41,529 nt of DNA from Mediterranea sp. (in: CFB group bacteria) (lineage in GTDB: Bacteria > Bacteroidota > Bacteroidia > Bacteroidales > Bacteroidaceae): assembly GCA_031287715.1 (NCBI GenBank), contig JAITSN010000110.1, forward strand, positions 1-41,529, in the 5' to 3' direction. Both the position numbers and the translations under genes were made by a program. Numbering within the stretch: position 1 is the stretch's first letter; every line of letters begins with the position of its first letter. The notes under the pieces were generated by a model that was given only the letters and a program-made list of their open reading frames with translations, did no database searches and had not been told where the DNA came from. This document shows positions 32,912-41,425 of this stretch, piece by piece.

Positions 32912-35740
32912 TTACAAGCCCAACTCTTCTTTAAGGAATTGGGATGTATAGCCTTTGTTACTCGCGGCAACGACTTCCGGTGTTCCGAAACTGAGCAGTT
33001 CTCCTCCTTTTTTCCCTCCTTCGAGGCCCATGTCGATTACGTGATCGGCCATTTTGACGACGTCCAGGTTGTGCTCAATAATGATGATCGTATTGCCTTT
33101 GTTTACCAGCTTGTTCAGTACGTTCATCAGTACGCGGATGTCTTCAAAATGGAGGCCTGTGGTAGGTTCATCCAGGATGTATACGGTTTTGCCGGTATCG
33201 CGCTTGGATAGTTCGGCGGCCAGCTTGACGCGCTGGTTTTCGCCTCCGGATAAGGTTGTTGATGATTGCCCGAGTTTGATGTATCCCAGCCCGACATCTT
33301 GCATGGTTTTGATGTTCTTCAGTATCTTCGGTATGTTTTCAAAGAACTCAACGGCATGGTTGATCGTCATATCCAGCACGTCGGCGATAGATTTGCCTTT
33401 AAACCGGACTTCCAGCGTTTCGCGGTTGTAGCGTTTGCCGCGGCAGACCTTGCATGGGACGTATACGTCGGGGAGGATGCTCATGTCTATCGCTTTGTAT
33501 CCATAGCCCGAACACGCCTCGCAACGTCCTCCATGGGAGAGGTTGAACGAGAAGCGGCCGATGTCGTATCCTCTGACTTTAGATTCGGGAAGTTCTACGA
33601 ACAGATTGCGTATGTTGGTGAACACGCCGGTGTATGTTGCCGGATTGGAGCGTGGATTCCGTCCGATAGGCGTTTGGTCTACACTGACTACTTTGTCGAT
33701 GTGTTCTATTCCTTCGATGCTGTCGTATGCTAACGGGTACTGGTGTGAGTGATGGAGCTTTTTTGATAGGATCGGCAGGAGCGTCCCGCTGACGAGGCTT
33801 GATTTTCCGCTGCCCGATACTCCGGTTACACAGATCAGTTTGCCCAGCGGAAATTCCACATCCACATTTTTCAGGTTGTTGCCTTTTGCTCCGCGCAGCC
33901 AGAGTGATTTTCCGTTGCCGGCGCGTCTTTGGGCGGGGACTTCTATGGTTTTCCGGCCATTGAGGTATTGTGAGGTCAGCGTATCTGTTTTCAACATTTG
34001 CTGGGGTGTTCCTTGGAAAACCACTTCTCCTCCCAGCCGGCCGGCTTTGGGACCGAGATCGATGACATAGTCGGCGGCAAGCATTATTTCTTTATCGTGT
34101 TCGACAACGATTATGGTATTGCCTGCGTCGCGCAGTTTTTCCAGCGAATGGATCAGGAGCCGGTTGTCCCGCTGGTGAAGGCCTATGCTCGGCTCATCCA
34201 GTATGTAGAGCACATTGACCAGCTGCGAGCTGATCTGGCTCGCCAGCCGTATGCGTTGGCTCTCGCCGCCGGACAGCGTTGTCGAACTCCTGCTCAGCGA
34301 CAGGTAGCCCAGCCCCACATGGAGTATGAATTTAAGCCGGATGCATATTTCTTTTATGATTTCCAAAGCGATCTTGTTCTGCTTGTCCGACAAATGCTTG
34401 TCAACGTGCAGCAACCATTTATAGAGATCCACAATGTCCATCGCCGTCAGCTCGTATATGTTCTTGTCGTGTATGCGGAAAGAAAGCGCTTCTCTGTTCA
34501 AGCGGGCGCCTTTACATTCCGGGCAGTCGATGTTCCGGGTAAACTCTTCCGCCCATTGATGCCCATCGGCGGAAGACTCTTTTTCCTGCATTTGCTTGAT
34601 GATTTTCATTATCCCTTCGTAAGCGATAGTATAGTCGGATGAAGAGCCTGAAGAAAAATTCTTGATCACGATCTCTTCGCCCGTACCACACAGGATGTCT
34701 TGAATGATGCTGTCGTTCAGCTCTTTTATCGGTGTTTTCAGCGTTGCCCCGCATTTTTCCAGCAAGAAGGCTATCAGCCGGAATATCATCGCGTCCTTGT
34801 ATTTTCCCAGCGGGGCGATTCCTCCGTCGTAAATGGACAGCTCTCTGTTCGGAATGACTTTCTCTATATCAATGCAGCTTACCATCCCAAGCCCTTTGCA
34901 TTTTGGGCATGCCCCCTGCGGGGAGTTGAAAGAGAAGTTATGCGGGGCGGGGTCTTTATAGGACAGGTTCGACAGTGGAGACATCAGTTGTTTGCTGTAG
35001 TAGTGCACTTTCATTGTGTCGGCATCCAGAACCATGAGCATCCCCTCGCCCTGCTGCATGGCTTCGGTGGCACTTTTCATCAGCCGTTCGTTGAACCCCT
35101 GCGAAACCACCATTTTATCAATAACGATTTCAACGTCGTGATTCTTATACCGGTCCAGCTTCATCCCGTACTTTATTTCCTGTATTTTCCCATCAACACG
35201 TACTTGGAGGTACCCTTTCTTCTGGATATTTTCAAAAAGTTCCTTGTAATGTCCTTTGCGGCTGCGCACCACAGGGGCAAGTATGAAAATCTTTTTGTCC
35301 GTATAATTGTTTATGAGCAAATCCTGGATCTGCTGTTCGGTGTATCGAATCATTTTCTCTCCGGTCAGGTACGAATAGGCCTCACCTGCACGGGCATACA
35401 ACAAACGAAGGTAGTCGTAGATTTCTGTTATGGTACCTACCGTTGAGCGCGGGTTTTTGTTCGTAGATTTCTGATCGATGGCAATCACCGGGCTTAAACC
35501 CGTTATTCCGTCAACATCCGGCCGTTCCGTATCCCCTAAAAACTTCCGGGCGTAAGACGAAAATGTTTCGACGTACCGCCGTTTCCCTTCGGCAAAAATG
35601 GTATCGAAAGCCAGCGATGACTTGCCACTCCCACTAAGCCCTGTGATTACGGTCAGTTTATGGCGGGGTATTTCGACGTCAATGTTTTTAAGATTGTGTT
35701 CACGGGCGCCATACACATTGATAGGTTTGGATTCTCTCAT
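32912..35740 (-). CDS. uvrA: Excinuclease ABC subunit UvrA
   Basis: The damage-recognition ATPase of nucleotide excision repair. It has 942 residues from ATG 35740 (MRESKPINVYGAREHNLKNI); a longer in-frame extension upstream overlaps the promoter box. Two ABC modules are seen: first Walker A GLSGSGKSSLAFDT (about 32-45) and second GVSGSGKSSLVSGT (about 640-653). Signatures are SLSRSSTTLSGGESQRIRLA and LGQSSTTLSGGENQRVKLAA. Zinc-finger Cys pairs include CPKCKG, CPECKG, CEACSG and CKVCRG. The UvrB-binding region lies between. Length is normal. It stands alone with its own promoter and a downstream terminator. Confidence 0.97.
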   Translation of the reverse strand: MRESKPINVYGAREHNLKNIDVEIPRHKLTVITGLSGSGKSSLAFDTIFAEGKRRYVETFSSYARKFLGDTERPDVDGITGLSPVIAIDQKSTNKNPRSTVGTITEIYDYLRLLYARAGEAYSYLTGEKMIRYTEQQIQDLLINNYTDKKIFILAPVVRSRKGHYKELFENIQKKGYLQVRVDGKIQEIKYGMKLDRYKNHDVEIVIDKMVVSQGFNERLMKSATEAMQQGEGMLMVLDADTMKVHYYSKQLMSPLSNLSYKDPAPHNFSFNSPQGACPKCKGLGMVSCIDIEKVIPNRELSIYDGGIAPLGKYKDAMIFRLIAFLLEKCGATLKTPIKELNDSIIQDILCGTGEEIVIKNFSSGSSSDYTIAYEGIMKIIKQMQEKESSADGHQWAEEFTRNIDCPECKGARLNREALSFRIHDKNIYELTAMDIVDLYKWLLHVDKHLSDKQNKIALEIIKEICIRLKFILHVGLGYLSLSRSSTTLSGGESQRIRLASQISSQLVNVLYILDEPSIGLHQRDNRLLIHSLEKLRDAGNTIIVVEHDKEIMLAADYVIDLGPKAGRLGGEVVFQGTPQQMLKTDTLTSQYLNGRKTIEVPAQRRAGNGKSLWLRGAKGNNLKNVDVEFPLGKLICVTGVSGSGKSSLVSGTLLPILSKKLHHSHQYPLAYDSIEGIEHIDKVVSVDQTPIGRNPRSNPATYTGVFTNIRNLFVELPESKVRGYDIGRFSFNLSHGGRCEACSGYGYKAIDMSILPDVYVPCKVCRGKRYNRETLEVRFKGKSIADVLDMTINHAVEFFENIPKILKNIKTMQDVGLGYIKLGQSSTTLSGGENQRVKLAAELSKRDTGKTVYILDEPTTGLHFEDIRVLMNVLNKLVNKGNTIIIIEHNLDVVKMADHVIDMGLEGGKKGGELLSFGTPEVVAASNKGYTSQFLKEELGL

Positions 35741-35753
35741 TGTTTTCTCTGCA

Positions 35754-35761
35754 CAAAAGTA
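35754..35761 (-). promoter_or_regulatory. Promoter -7 box of uvrA
   Basis: TACTTTTG on the - strand matches TAnnTTTG and ends 13 bases before ATG 35740, giving a leader of about 10 bases. The -33 element is not clear. Confidence 0.5.
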
Positions 35762-36029
35762 AATTGCAAAATTAATTTTTTCGACCGAAAAAAAAACTTC
35801 GGGTGCCATATTTACAATTATAATGGCAAATAGTAAATATTTTGGGCTGTTCTTTTACGAAACGTCACCAAACCATTTGATGGCGCTTTGTTTTTTACGA
35901 AGCAGTTTCCCTCGCAGGAAACCGCTAATATTTTGTCGTAGCCTAACTAAACCACTTTAAATACACTTTTGATGGGACGGCGATTTATCAATGGGCGGCA
36001 ATGCCCAACGCCCAACGGCAATGGCGCAA

Positions 36030-36060
36030 TTTGCCGGTATGCTGTGAAGTCGTAACTTTA
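36030..36060 (+). promoter_or_regulatory. Promoter of the UDG-superfamily gene
   Basis: TTTG (36030-36033) and TAACTTTA (36053-36060; one mismatch to TAnnTTTG) are separated by 19 bases. Start of transcription would be about 25 bases before ATG 36093. The rest of 35762-36029 includes a degenerate family II repeat near 35920-35945 and nothing else I recognise. Confidence 0.5.
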
Positions 36061-36092
36061 CCGGCAAGAAAGTTCAATCATAAATTAAGAAA

Positions 36093-36677
36093 ATGGACGC
36101 AATTATCACAGAAAACCACCCGCTAATTCCTTTCTTGCCTCCGCAGGCCGGATTATTGATGTTAGGCAGTTTTCCACCACAGAAGAAACGATGGTCAATG
36201 GATTTTTATTATCCCAATCTCAATAACGATATGTGGCGTATTATGGGAATCATTTTCTTCAACGAACGGGATCACTTCCTGAATGAATCAAAAAAAGCCT
36301 TTTGCCGCGAACGCATCATCGACCTCCTGAACGAAAAAGGGATCGCCCTCTTCGACACGGCAACAACGATACGGCGGCTAAAGGATAATGCTTCCGATAA
36401 ATTTCTGGAAGTGGTTCAGCCAACGGATATAAAAAAGTTAGTAGACCAACTGCCGTTATGCCGCGCCATTGCAGCAACAGGGCAGAAAGCAACCGACATC
36501 TTGTGCCGGCAATTCAACGTGGAAGAACCCAAAGTCGGCAGCTCTTCCGGATTTACATACGATGAACGGCATATGCGTTTGTACCGTATGCCGTCATCGT
36601 CGAGGGCGTACCCGCTAAAGTTAGAAAGCAAAGCCGGAATTTATCGTAAGATGTTGCAGGAACTACAAATCACGTAA
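36093..36677 (+). CDS. Uracil-DNA glycosylase superfamily protein
   Basis: A 194-residue protein with the layout of a small base-excision glycosylase. Near the N-terminus, GLLMLGSFPPQKKR followed by FYYPNLNNDMW matches the superfamily's motif 1 pattern (GSxP then YY..PxNxFW), most like the MUG and family 6 deoxyinosine-glycosylase branch. The C-terminal RMPSSSRAYPLK corresponds to the PSxS motif 2 loop. In the middle lies IAATGQKATDIL, a G-x-K element. The target base (uracil, hypoxanthine or mismatch) cannot be read directly. It stands on the opposite strand from uvrA, so two DNA-repair genes are neighbours but not co-transcribed. Confidence 0.75.
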   Translation: MDAIITENHPLIPFLPPQAGLLMLGSFPPQKKRWSMDFYYPNLNNDMWRIMGIIFFNERDHFLNESKKAFCRERIIDLLNEKGIALFDTATTIRRLKDNASDKFLEVVQPTDIKKLVDQLPLCRAIAATGQKATDILCRQFNVEEPKVGSSSGFTYDERHMRLYRMPSSSRAYPLKLESKAGIYRKMLQELQIT

Positions 36678-36698
36678 ATCCTTTCTCTCATTTTCCCC

Positions 36699-36706
36699 TA
36701 CATTTG
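36699..36706 (+). promoter_or_regulatory. Promoter -7 box directly before the DUF454 gene
   Basis: TACATTTG matches TAnnTTTG exactly and ends only 4 bases before ATG 36711. In Bacteroidetes the start of transcription is a few bases past this box, so the transcript would begin at or beside the ATG. No good -33 TTTG is seen. Confidence 0.5.
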
Positions 36707-36710
36707 CATC

Positions 36711-37094
36711 ATGAAAGTGCTGTATATCATTTTAGGATCCATATCGCTGGCGCTCGGTATAGCCGGTATTCTTTTGCCGCTACTGCCAACGACTCCTTTT
36801 CTGCTGCTCACCGCAGCCCTTTATTTCAAAGGCTCATCCCGATTCTATAATTGGCTGATCAACCATAAATATCTGGGGACTTACATCCGTAACTTCAGGG
36901 AAAATAAAGCCATATCCCTACGGGTAAAAATCATATCCGTATCATTGGTGTGGATCACCATACTCTACTGCATATTTTTTATTATCGACCCGCTGTGGCT
37001 GAAAAGCCTGCTGCTTTGCATCGCAGCAGGCGTATCATACCACATCCTTTCATTCAAAACGCTCAAGCGGAACAATGATCACAGGTTAATATAG
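36711..37094 (+). CDS. DUF454 family (YbaN-like) inner-membrane protein
   Basis: A 127-residue protein with three to four membrane helices. The N-terminus (LGSISLALGIAGILLPLLPT then TPFLLLTAALYFKGSSRFY) and NHKYLGTYIRNFRENKAISL are diagnostic of DUF454. The function is unknown; the E. coli member is YbaN. The ATG follows a -7 box by 4 bases, which may make it leaderless. The stop overlaps the convergent regulator gene by 16 bases. Confidence 0.88.
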   Translation: MKVLYIILGSISLALGIAGILLPLLPTTPFLLLTAALYFKGSSRFYNWLINHKYLGTYIRNFRENKAISLRVKIISVSLVWITILYCIFFIIDPLWLKSLLLCIAAGVSYHILSFKTLKRNNDHRLI

Positions 37095-37363
37095 CTTTTC
37101 AGTGCCTCTACGTATTTTTCAAAAGCAATAATCCCTTCAGGAGTAATCTTGCAAGTCGTACAAGGCTGCTTTCCTTTAAATGATTTCTCCACTTCTATAT
37201 AACCCGCTTTACTCAGCTTATCAATCTGGATACTTAAATTACCTGCCGTAGCGCCGGTTTGCTGCTTGATATACACAAAGTCGGCCTTTTCCACCGAAAT
37301 AAGTAAAGACATCACCGCCAATCGAAGTTCGGAATGGAGCAGCGGATCTAATTCCTTAAACAT
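37079..37363 (-). CDS. Small winged-helix transcriptional regulator
   Basis: A 94-residue DNA-binding protein from MFKELDPLLHSELRLAVMSL. The winged helix shows a recognition region QQTGATAGNLSIQIDKLSKA and a wing FKGKQPCTTCKITPEGIIAF; this is the pattern of single-domain MarR/ArsR-like repressors (HTH_34 type). An in-frame ATG ten codons upstream is possible, but the shorter start gives an 8-base overlap with the upstream membrane-protein gene, which suits coupling. A Cys pair (CTTC) in the wing could sense redox or metal, which is speculative. It probably regulates its own two-gene unit. Confidence 0.8.
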   Translation of the reverse strand: MFKELDPLLHSELRLAVMSLLISVEKADFVYIKQQTGATAGNLSIQIDKLSKAGYIEVEKSFKGKQPCTTCKITPEGIIAFEKYVEALKSYINL

Positions 37364-37961
37364 GGCTTTCTTTATTCCGTTTACGCGCGGCATGGTTCAA
37401 TATATGCCCCGGAATAACCATCATAAACAAAAACAGGGCAGCAAATACAAGCAATTGGATCTTCCATGCCACGAACAAAAACACAACGGACAGTATCATT
37501 CCGGCTATTCCGGAATAAATCAACGGTTTAAAACGAATGACCATCCCGGTAAGAGCCGTACCGATTCCCATTATGAGCGCGATGATAAACAATATAGGGA
37601 ATTTTACATAAAAGAAGATAGAGATCATAGACAGCATGAATCCGGCAATTCCAAGAACCGCCCATATATATCCGATTATCCTGTCTATATATGTATTTGC
37701 ATGCGGTTTCCTTTTTTCTTTCTTAAAATGTAATAGCGTCAGGATTGACCCGGCAACCGGAAGCAAAAACCAAAACCATTTCCATTGATGATTAAAAGAA
37801 ACCATCAACAAACCCCAAACCAAAAGAGAGGTAAACGCCGACAGGTATCCCCAGATGAGGAACATCGTGCCACTGTTTTCTTCCATCCTTGTCTGCGTAT
37901 TACGTATCATTTGAGAAATCAATTCCAAACTTTCTTTCTCGGTAAACTTTCTTTCTTCCAT
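37356..37961 (-). CDS. Membrane protein of unknown function, partner of the regulator
   Basis: A 201-residue protein beginning MEERKFTEKESLELISQMI. After a charged N-terminal helix (about 1-28), five membrane segments follow (FLIWGYLSAFTSLLVWGLL, the WKWFWFLLPVAGSILTLL stretch, YIWAVLGIAGFMLSMISIFF, LFIIALIMGIGTALTGMVI, and the IAGMILSVVFLFVAWK to FAALFLFMMVIPG region). I do not recognise a family with certainty. The regulator gene overlaps its end by 8 bases, and a good promoter lies about 160 bases upstream, leaving a long leader. Proteins of this shape paired with HTH_34 regulators are common in Bacteroidetes. Confidence 0.75.
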   Translation of the reverse strand: MEERKFTEKESLELISQMIRNTQTRMEENSGTMFLIWGYLSAFTSLLVWGLLMVSFNHQWKWFWFLLPVAGSILTLLHFKKEKRKPHANTYIDRIIGYIWAVLGIAGFMLSMISIFFYVKFPILFIIALIMGIGTALTGMVIRFKPLIYSGIAGMILSVVFLFVAWKIQLLVFAALFLFMMVIPGHILNHAARKRNKESHV

Positions 37962-38122
37962 AATTATTTTAAAGTATTTATTAATTATTAATATAGCCAT
38001 GTTGAAAACAACAAGAAATGGCAAAGCCTTTATAGGCTTATGTTTTTTCTATTGTTCTTTCCATGCCGTTTTATTTTTAATGGTTCAAATAAAGATGACG
38101 CGTCCGATATTTGTTTCCGGTG

Positions 38123-38153
38123 CAAATGTACATGGTTTATTTTATAAACCAAA
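38123..38153 (-). promoter_or_regulatory. Promoter of the membrane-protein/regulator unit
   Basis: On the - strand TTTG (38153-38150) and TACATTTG (38130-38123) are separated by exactly 19 bases, a full consensus match. It implies a leader of about 150 bases before ATG 37961. The stretch 37962-38279 otherwise contains only the divergent promoter below and a weak + strand reading frame (37999-38214) that I do not accept as a gene. Confidence 0.75.
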
Positions 38154-38230
38154 TTATTCTGCCAATTATTTTATGGTGAATATTCTTTTTCCTGTTTATA
38201 TGATTAAGAGCTAAATTCCAGCCAAAAGTT

Positions 38231-38260
38231 TTTGTTGTCTCATGTTTAATCGTATTTTTG
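38231..38260 (+). promoter_or_regulatory. Promoter of the coiled-coil/zapA/rny cluster
   Basis: TTTG (38231-38234) and TATTTTTG (38253-38260) are separated by 18 bases. Transcription would begin about 15 bases before ATG 38280, which also supports that start over the GTG at 38262. Confidence 0.65.
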
Positions 38261-38279
38261 TGTGCAATTTTCGTATGGA

Positions 38280-38573
38280 ATGATAGAAGAAGAAAAAAAG
38301 TTATTAAGTACTTTTGAAGCCAGACTGAGGCATCTAATCTACTTGCACGATGAATTGAAGCGTGAAAATAACGGATTAAAACAACTTCTTGAAGAACAAA
38401 GGGAAAAGAACGCCAAGGTTATGGAAGAAGTCGATAAGCTGAAAGCAGACTACATTAACCTGAAAACAGCGACGGCAATCAGTCTTAATGGCAGCGACAT
38501 AAAAGAAACAAAGTTGCGATTATCTAAATTAGTGCGTGAAGTCGATAAATGTATCGCTTTGTTGAATGAGTAG
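38280..38573 (+). CDS. Small coiled-coil protein, zapA neighbour
   Basis: A 97-residue protein from MIEEEKKLLSTFEARLRHLI, almost wholly predicted coiled coil (about 5-70, with heptads through ELKRENNGLKQLLEEQREKN and VMEEVDKLKADYINL), then a short conserved-looking tail. It lies 27 bases before zapA. Its length, composition and position suggest a ZapB-like cell-division accessory protein, but this is an inference from context and not from a family match. Confidence 0.75.
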   Translation: MIEEEKKLLSTFEARLRHLIYLHDELKRENNGLKQLLEEQREKNAKVMEEVDKLKADYINLKTATAISLNGSDIKETKLRLSKLVREVDKCIALLNE

Positions 38574-38600
38574 AGAAAAACCGAAACTTGGGAAGAATGT

Positions 38601-38900
38601 ATGAACGATAAAATAAAGATAAACCTACAAATCGCGGAAGCGAACTACCCCTTGACCATCGACAGAAACGACGAGGAAATGGTTAGAAAAGCGGCCAAAC
38701 AGGTTAACATCAGACTCAATACATACCGTACCCATTACCCGAACTTAGACCTTGAAAAGGTCATTGCCATGGTAGCCTATGAGTTTTCACTGGAAACCCT
38801 GAAACAGAAGCAAAGAAATGATACGGCGCCATACATTGAAAAGATCGAAGAACTGACAGGAGTACTCGAAGACCATTTCAAGAGTAACACCTTACAGTAA
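38601..38900 (+). CDS. zapA: Cell division protein ZapA
   Basis: A 99-residue protein that bundles FtsZ filaments at midcell. The N-terminal part (MNDKIKINLQIAEANYPLTI and RNDEEMVRKAAKQVNIRLNT) matches the ZapA globular head, followed by helical VIAMVAYEFSLETLKQKQRN and a C-terminal coiled coil. The length is normal. Second gene of a set with a coiled-coil protein upstream and ribonuclease Y downstream, a common Bacteroidetes order. Confidence 0.9.
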   Translation: MNDKIKINLQIAEANYPLTIDRNDEEMVRKAAKQVNIRLNTYRTHYPNLDLEKVIAMVAYEFSLETLKQKQRNDTAPYIEKIEELTGVLEDHFKSNTLQ

Positions 38901-38910
38901 AAGAAAATCC

Positions 38911-38970
38911 ACGCACTACAAACAACTCACAGGAACAAATACTTGGAGGTTGGTAGTGCGTTTTATTTAT
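38911..38970 (+). terminator. Long hairpin with T-rich tail between zapA and rny
   Basis: ACGCACTAC (38911-38919) pairs perfectly with GTAGTGCGT (38953-38961). Inside, CAACTC (38923-38928) pairs with GAGGTTG (38946-38952) with one bulged G, leaving a 17-base loop. TTTTATTTAT follows. It looks like an intrinsic terminator or attenuator placed inside the presumed operon; a small RNA is an alternative. Confidence 0.65.
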
Positions 38971-38987
38971 ATATAAATATAATTCGA

Positions 38988-40523
38988 ATGACAGTAACAA
39001 TAGTAGCATCCGTTATATGCCTGCTTGTAGGAGGAGTCATCAGTTCCGTATTATTCAGATACGCACTTAAATCCAAATACAACAATGTACTAAAGGAAGC
39101 AGAAGTAGAAGCAGAAGTTATAAAAAAGAACAAGCTGCTTGAGGTAAAAGAAAAATTCCTCAATAAGAAAGCAGACCTTGAAAAAGAGGTCTCTATACGT
39201 AATCAAAGGATACAGCAGGCGGAAAACAAGCTGAAACAGCGCGAAATGCAGATCAGCCAGCGCTACGAAGAAGTACAGCGCAAAAAAGCCGAAGTAGATT
39301 CTTTCAAGGAAAACCTGGAAAACCAGTTCATTCTTCTTGATAAGAAAAAAGAAGAACTGGACAAGCTGCAACAGCAGGAAATCAATAAGCTGGAAACCAT
39401 TTCGGGACTATCGGCCGAAGAAGCCAAAGAACGCCTGGTAGAATCACTCAAAGAAGAAGCCAGGACCATGGCGCAGTCATACATCAACGATATTATGGAC
39501 GATGCCAAAATGACGGCAAACAAAGAAGCGAAACGCATTGTGGTGCAATCCATACAACGCGTCGCCACAGAAACCGCTGTCGAAAATTCAGTGACCGTAT
39601 TCCATATCGAATCCGATGAAATCAAAGGACGGATCATCGGACGCGAAGGGCGCAACATCCGTGCGCTTGAAGCCGCAACCGGAGTTGAAATCGTAGTCGA
39701 TGATACCCCCGAAGCCATCGTCCTCTCGGCATTTGACCCTATACGCCGTGAAATCGCCCGCTTGGCTCTGCATCAATTGGTTATCGACGGACGTATCCAC
39801 CCGGCCCGTATTGAAGAAATAGTGGCCAAAGTACGCAAGCAGATAGAAGAAGAGATCATCGAAACAGGAAAACGTACAACCATCGACCTGGGTATCCACG
39901 GACTACATCCCGAACTGATCCGTATCATCGGTAAAATGAAATACCGCTCTTCCTATGGACAGAACCTGCTACAACACGCCCGTGAAACAGCCAATCTTTG
40001 CGCCGTAATGGCCGCCGAACTTGGCCTTAACCCCAAGAAAGCAAAACGCGCAGGCTTGCTGCACGATATAGGTAAAGTGCCCGACGAAGAGCCCGAATTG
40101 CCACATGCACTTCTGGGCATGAAGCTGGCAGAGAGATACAAAGAAAAGCCGGACATCTGCAATGCGATCGGCGCCCACCACGACGAAACCGAAATGACCA
40201 GCCTGCTGGCCCCCATCGTACAAGTCTGCGACGCCATCTCGGGAGCGCGCCCGGGAGCGCGCCGTGAAATCGTCGAAGCATACATCAAACGGTTGAACGA
40301 CTTGGAACAGCTGGCCATGGCCTATCCGGGTGTGACCAAGACTTATGCCATCCAAGCCGGACGTGAGCTGCGCGTGATCGTAGGCGCCGATAAGATTGAC
40401 GATAAGCAAACCGAAAATCTATCCGGAGAAATCGCCAAGAAAATCCAGGATGAAATGACCTATCCGGGGCAGGTGAAAATCACAGTGATTCGTGAAACAC
40501 GGGCTGTGAGCTATGCAAAATAG
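38988..40523 (+). CDS. rny: Ribonuclease Y
   Basis: A membrane-anchored endoribonuclease that initiates mRNA decay. It has 511 residues from ATG 38988. Order: N-terminal membrane helix ([20 protein letters not shown]), long charged coiled coil (about 25-190), KH RNA-binding domain (about 200-260, with [20 protein letters not shown]), and the HD phosphohydrolase domain (about 320-420) with [16 protein letters not shown], the HD pair in [14 protein letters not shown], and [10 protein letters not shown]. The length is typical. It follows zapA across an 87-base gap holding a strong hairpin, so its level may be set by read-through or by a separate promoter. Confidence 0.96.
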   Translation: MTVTIVASVICLLVGGVISSVLFRYALKSKYNNVLKEAEVEAEVIKKNKLLEVKEKFLNKKADLEKEVSIRNQRIQQAENKLKQREMQISQRYEEVQRKKAEVDSFKENLENQFILLDKKKEELDKLQQQEINKLETISGLSAEEAKERLVESLKEEARTMAQSYINDIMDDAKMTANKEAKRIVVQSIQRVATETAVENSVTVFHIESDEIKGRIIGREGRNIRALEAATGVEIVVDDTPEAIVLSAFDPIRREIARLALHQLVIDGRIHPARIEEIVAKVRKQIEEEIIETGKRTTIDLGIHGLHPELIRIIGKMKYRSSYGQNLLQHARETANLCAVMAAELGLNPKKAKRAGLLHDIGKVPDEEPELPHALLGMKLAERYKEKPDICNAIGAHHDETEMTSLLAPIVQVCDAISGARPGARREIVEAYIKRLNDLEQLAMAYPGVTKTYAIQAGRELRVIVGADKIDDKQTENLSGEIAKKIQDEMTYPGQVKITVIRETRAVSYAK

Positions 40524-40535
40524 AACAAGTAAGCC

Positions 40536-40585
40536 AATATGTCAATTAAACTGCGTACCATCAGTTCGCATTTAATTGGCATATT
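40536..40585. terminator. Long AT-rich hairpin between rny and cutC
   Basis: AATATGTCAATTAAACTGCG (40536-40555) and CGCATTTAATTGGCATATT (40567-40585) are near-perfect inverted repeats around an 11-base loop. No T-tract follows, so it may instead be an mRNA 3' stabiliser or operator. Confidence 0.55.
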
Positions 40586-40623
40586 CAGTATAGCGCCATA
40601 AGAGTAAATAAGCACATTCAATT

Positions 40624-41373
40624 ATGTATCGGTTTGAAGTTTGCGCCAATTCAGTTGAAAGCTGCCTGGCAGCCCAAGACGGCGGCGCCCAACGGGTGGA
40701 ACTTTGTGCAGGAATACCGGAAGGAGGAACAACACCCTCGTATGGAGAGATCACAGCAGCCAGACAACTGCTCCGAATCGGGCTGCACATCATCATTCGG
40801 CCAAGAGGCGGCGACTTCCTGTACAACGAACAGGAAATCCGCATCATGGAAGAAGACATCCGAATGGCGCGCCAGGCAGGAGTAGACGGTGTCGTATTCG
40901 GCTGCCTTACGCCCAACGGGCACATTGACATTCCCAACACCAAACGGTTAGTTGAAGCCGCACAAGGATTATCCGTAACCTTCCACCGGGCATTCGATGT
41001 ATGCGCCGATCCCCACCAGGCGCTGGAAGAGCTGGTCGCATTAGGCATTAACCGCATCTTGACTTCGGGGCAACAGCCAACCGCATTACAAGGACTTCCC
41101 CTACTCAAAGAACTGGTACAAAAAGCGGCAAATCGCATAGTGATCCTCCCCGGAAGCGGAATAAACGAAAATAATATCCGGCAAATCGCACAAGAAAGTA
41201 AAGTCCGGGAGTTCCACTTCTCCGCCAGAGAAAAGCGGGAAAGCGGAATGGTTTACCGGCGTACACAGATATCCATGAGTGCTCCCGGAATGCCCGATGA
41301 ATATACCCGGAATGTAACGACTACCGAACGGGTACGGGCGACAATCAATGCACTCAGAAATCACGAAGGATAA
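40624..41373 (+). CDS. cutC: CutC family protein (copper homeostasis)
   Basis: A 249-residue TIM-barrel protein of the CutC family, historically linked to copper tolerance although its true reaction is unclear. Motifs: FEVCANSVESCLAAQDGGAQ with RVELCAGIPEGGTTPSYGEI, IIIRPRGGDFLYNEQE, GVVFGCLTPNGHID, VTFHRAFDVCADPHQALEEL, INRILTSGQQPTALQGLPLL and VILPGSGINENNIRQIA. Length and order are normal. No promoter box is obvious in the 100 bases upstream, where a long hairpin lies. Confidence 0.94.
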   Translation: MYRFEVCANSVESCLAAQDGGAQRVELCAGIPEGGTTPSYGEITAARQLLRIGLHIIIRPRGGDFLYNEQEIRIMEEDIRMARQAGVDGVVFGCLTPNGHIDIPNTKRLVEAAQGLSVTFHRAFDVCADPHQALEELVALGINRILTSGQQPTALQGLPLLKELVQKAANRIVILPGSGINENNIRQIAQESKVREFHFSAREKRESGMVYRRTQISMSAPGMPDEYTRNVTTTERVRATINALRNHEG

Positions 41374-41425
41374 TATATGCAAGTTTACCCTCCACAATTA
41401 ATTTAACGTGAGTTCGATATAACAA

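Noticed and set aside
37999..38214. 71-residue + strand open frame
   Set aside because: It lies within the leader and promoter of the opposite-strand unit, has no promoter box of its own and resembles no family.
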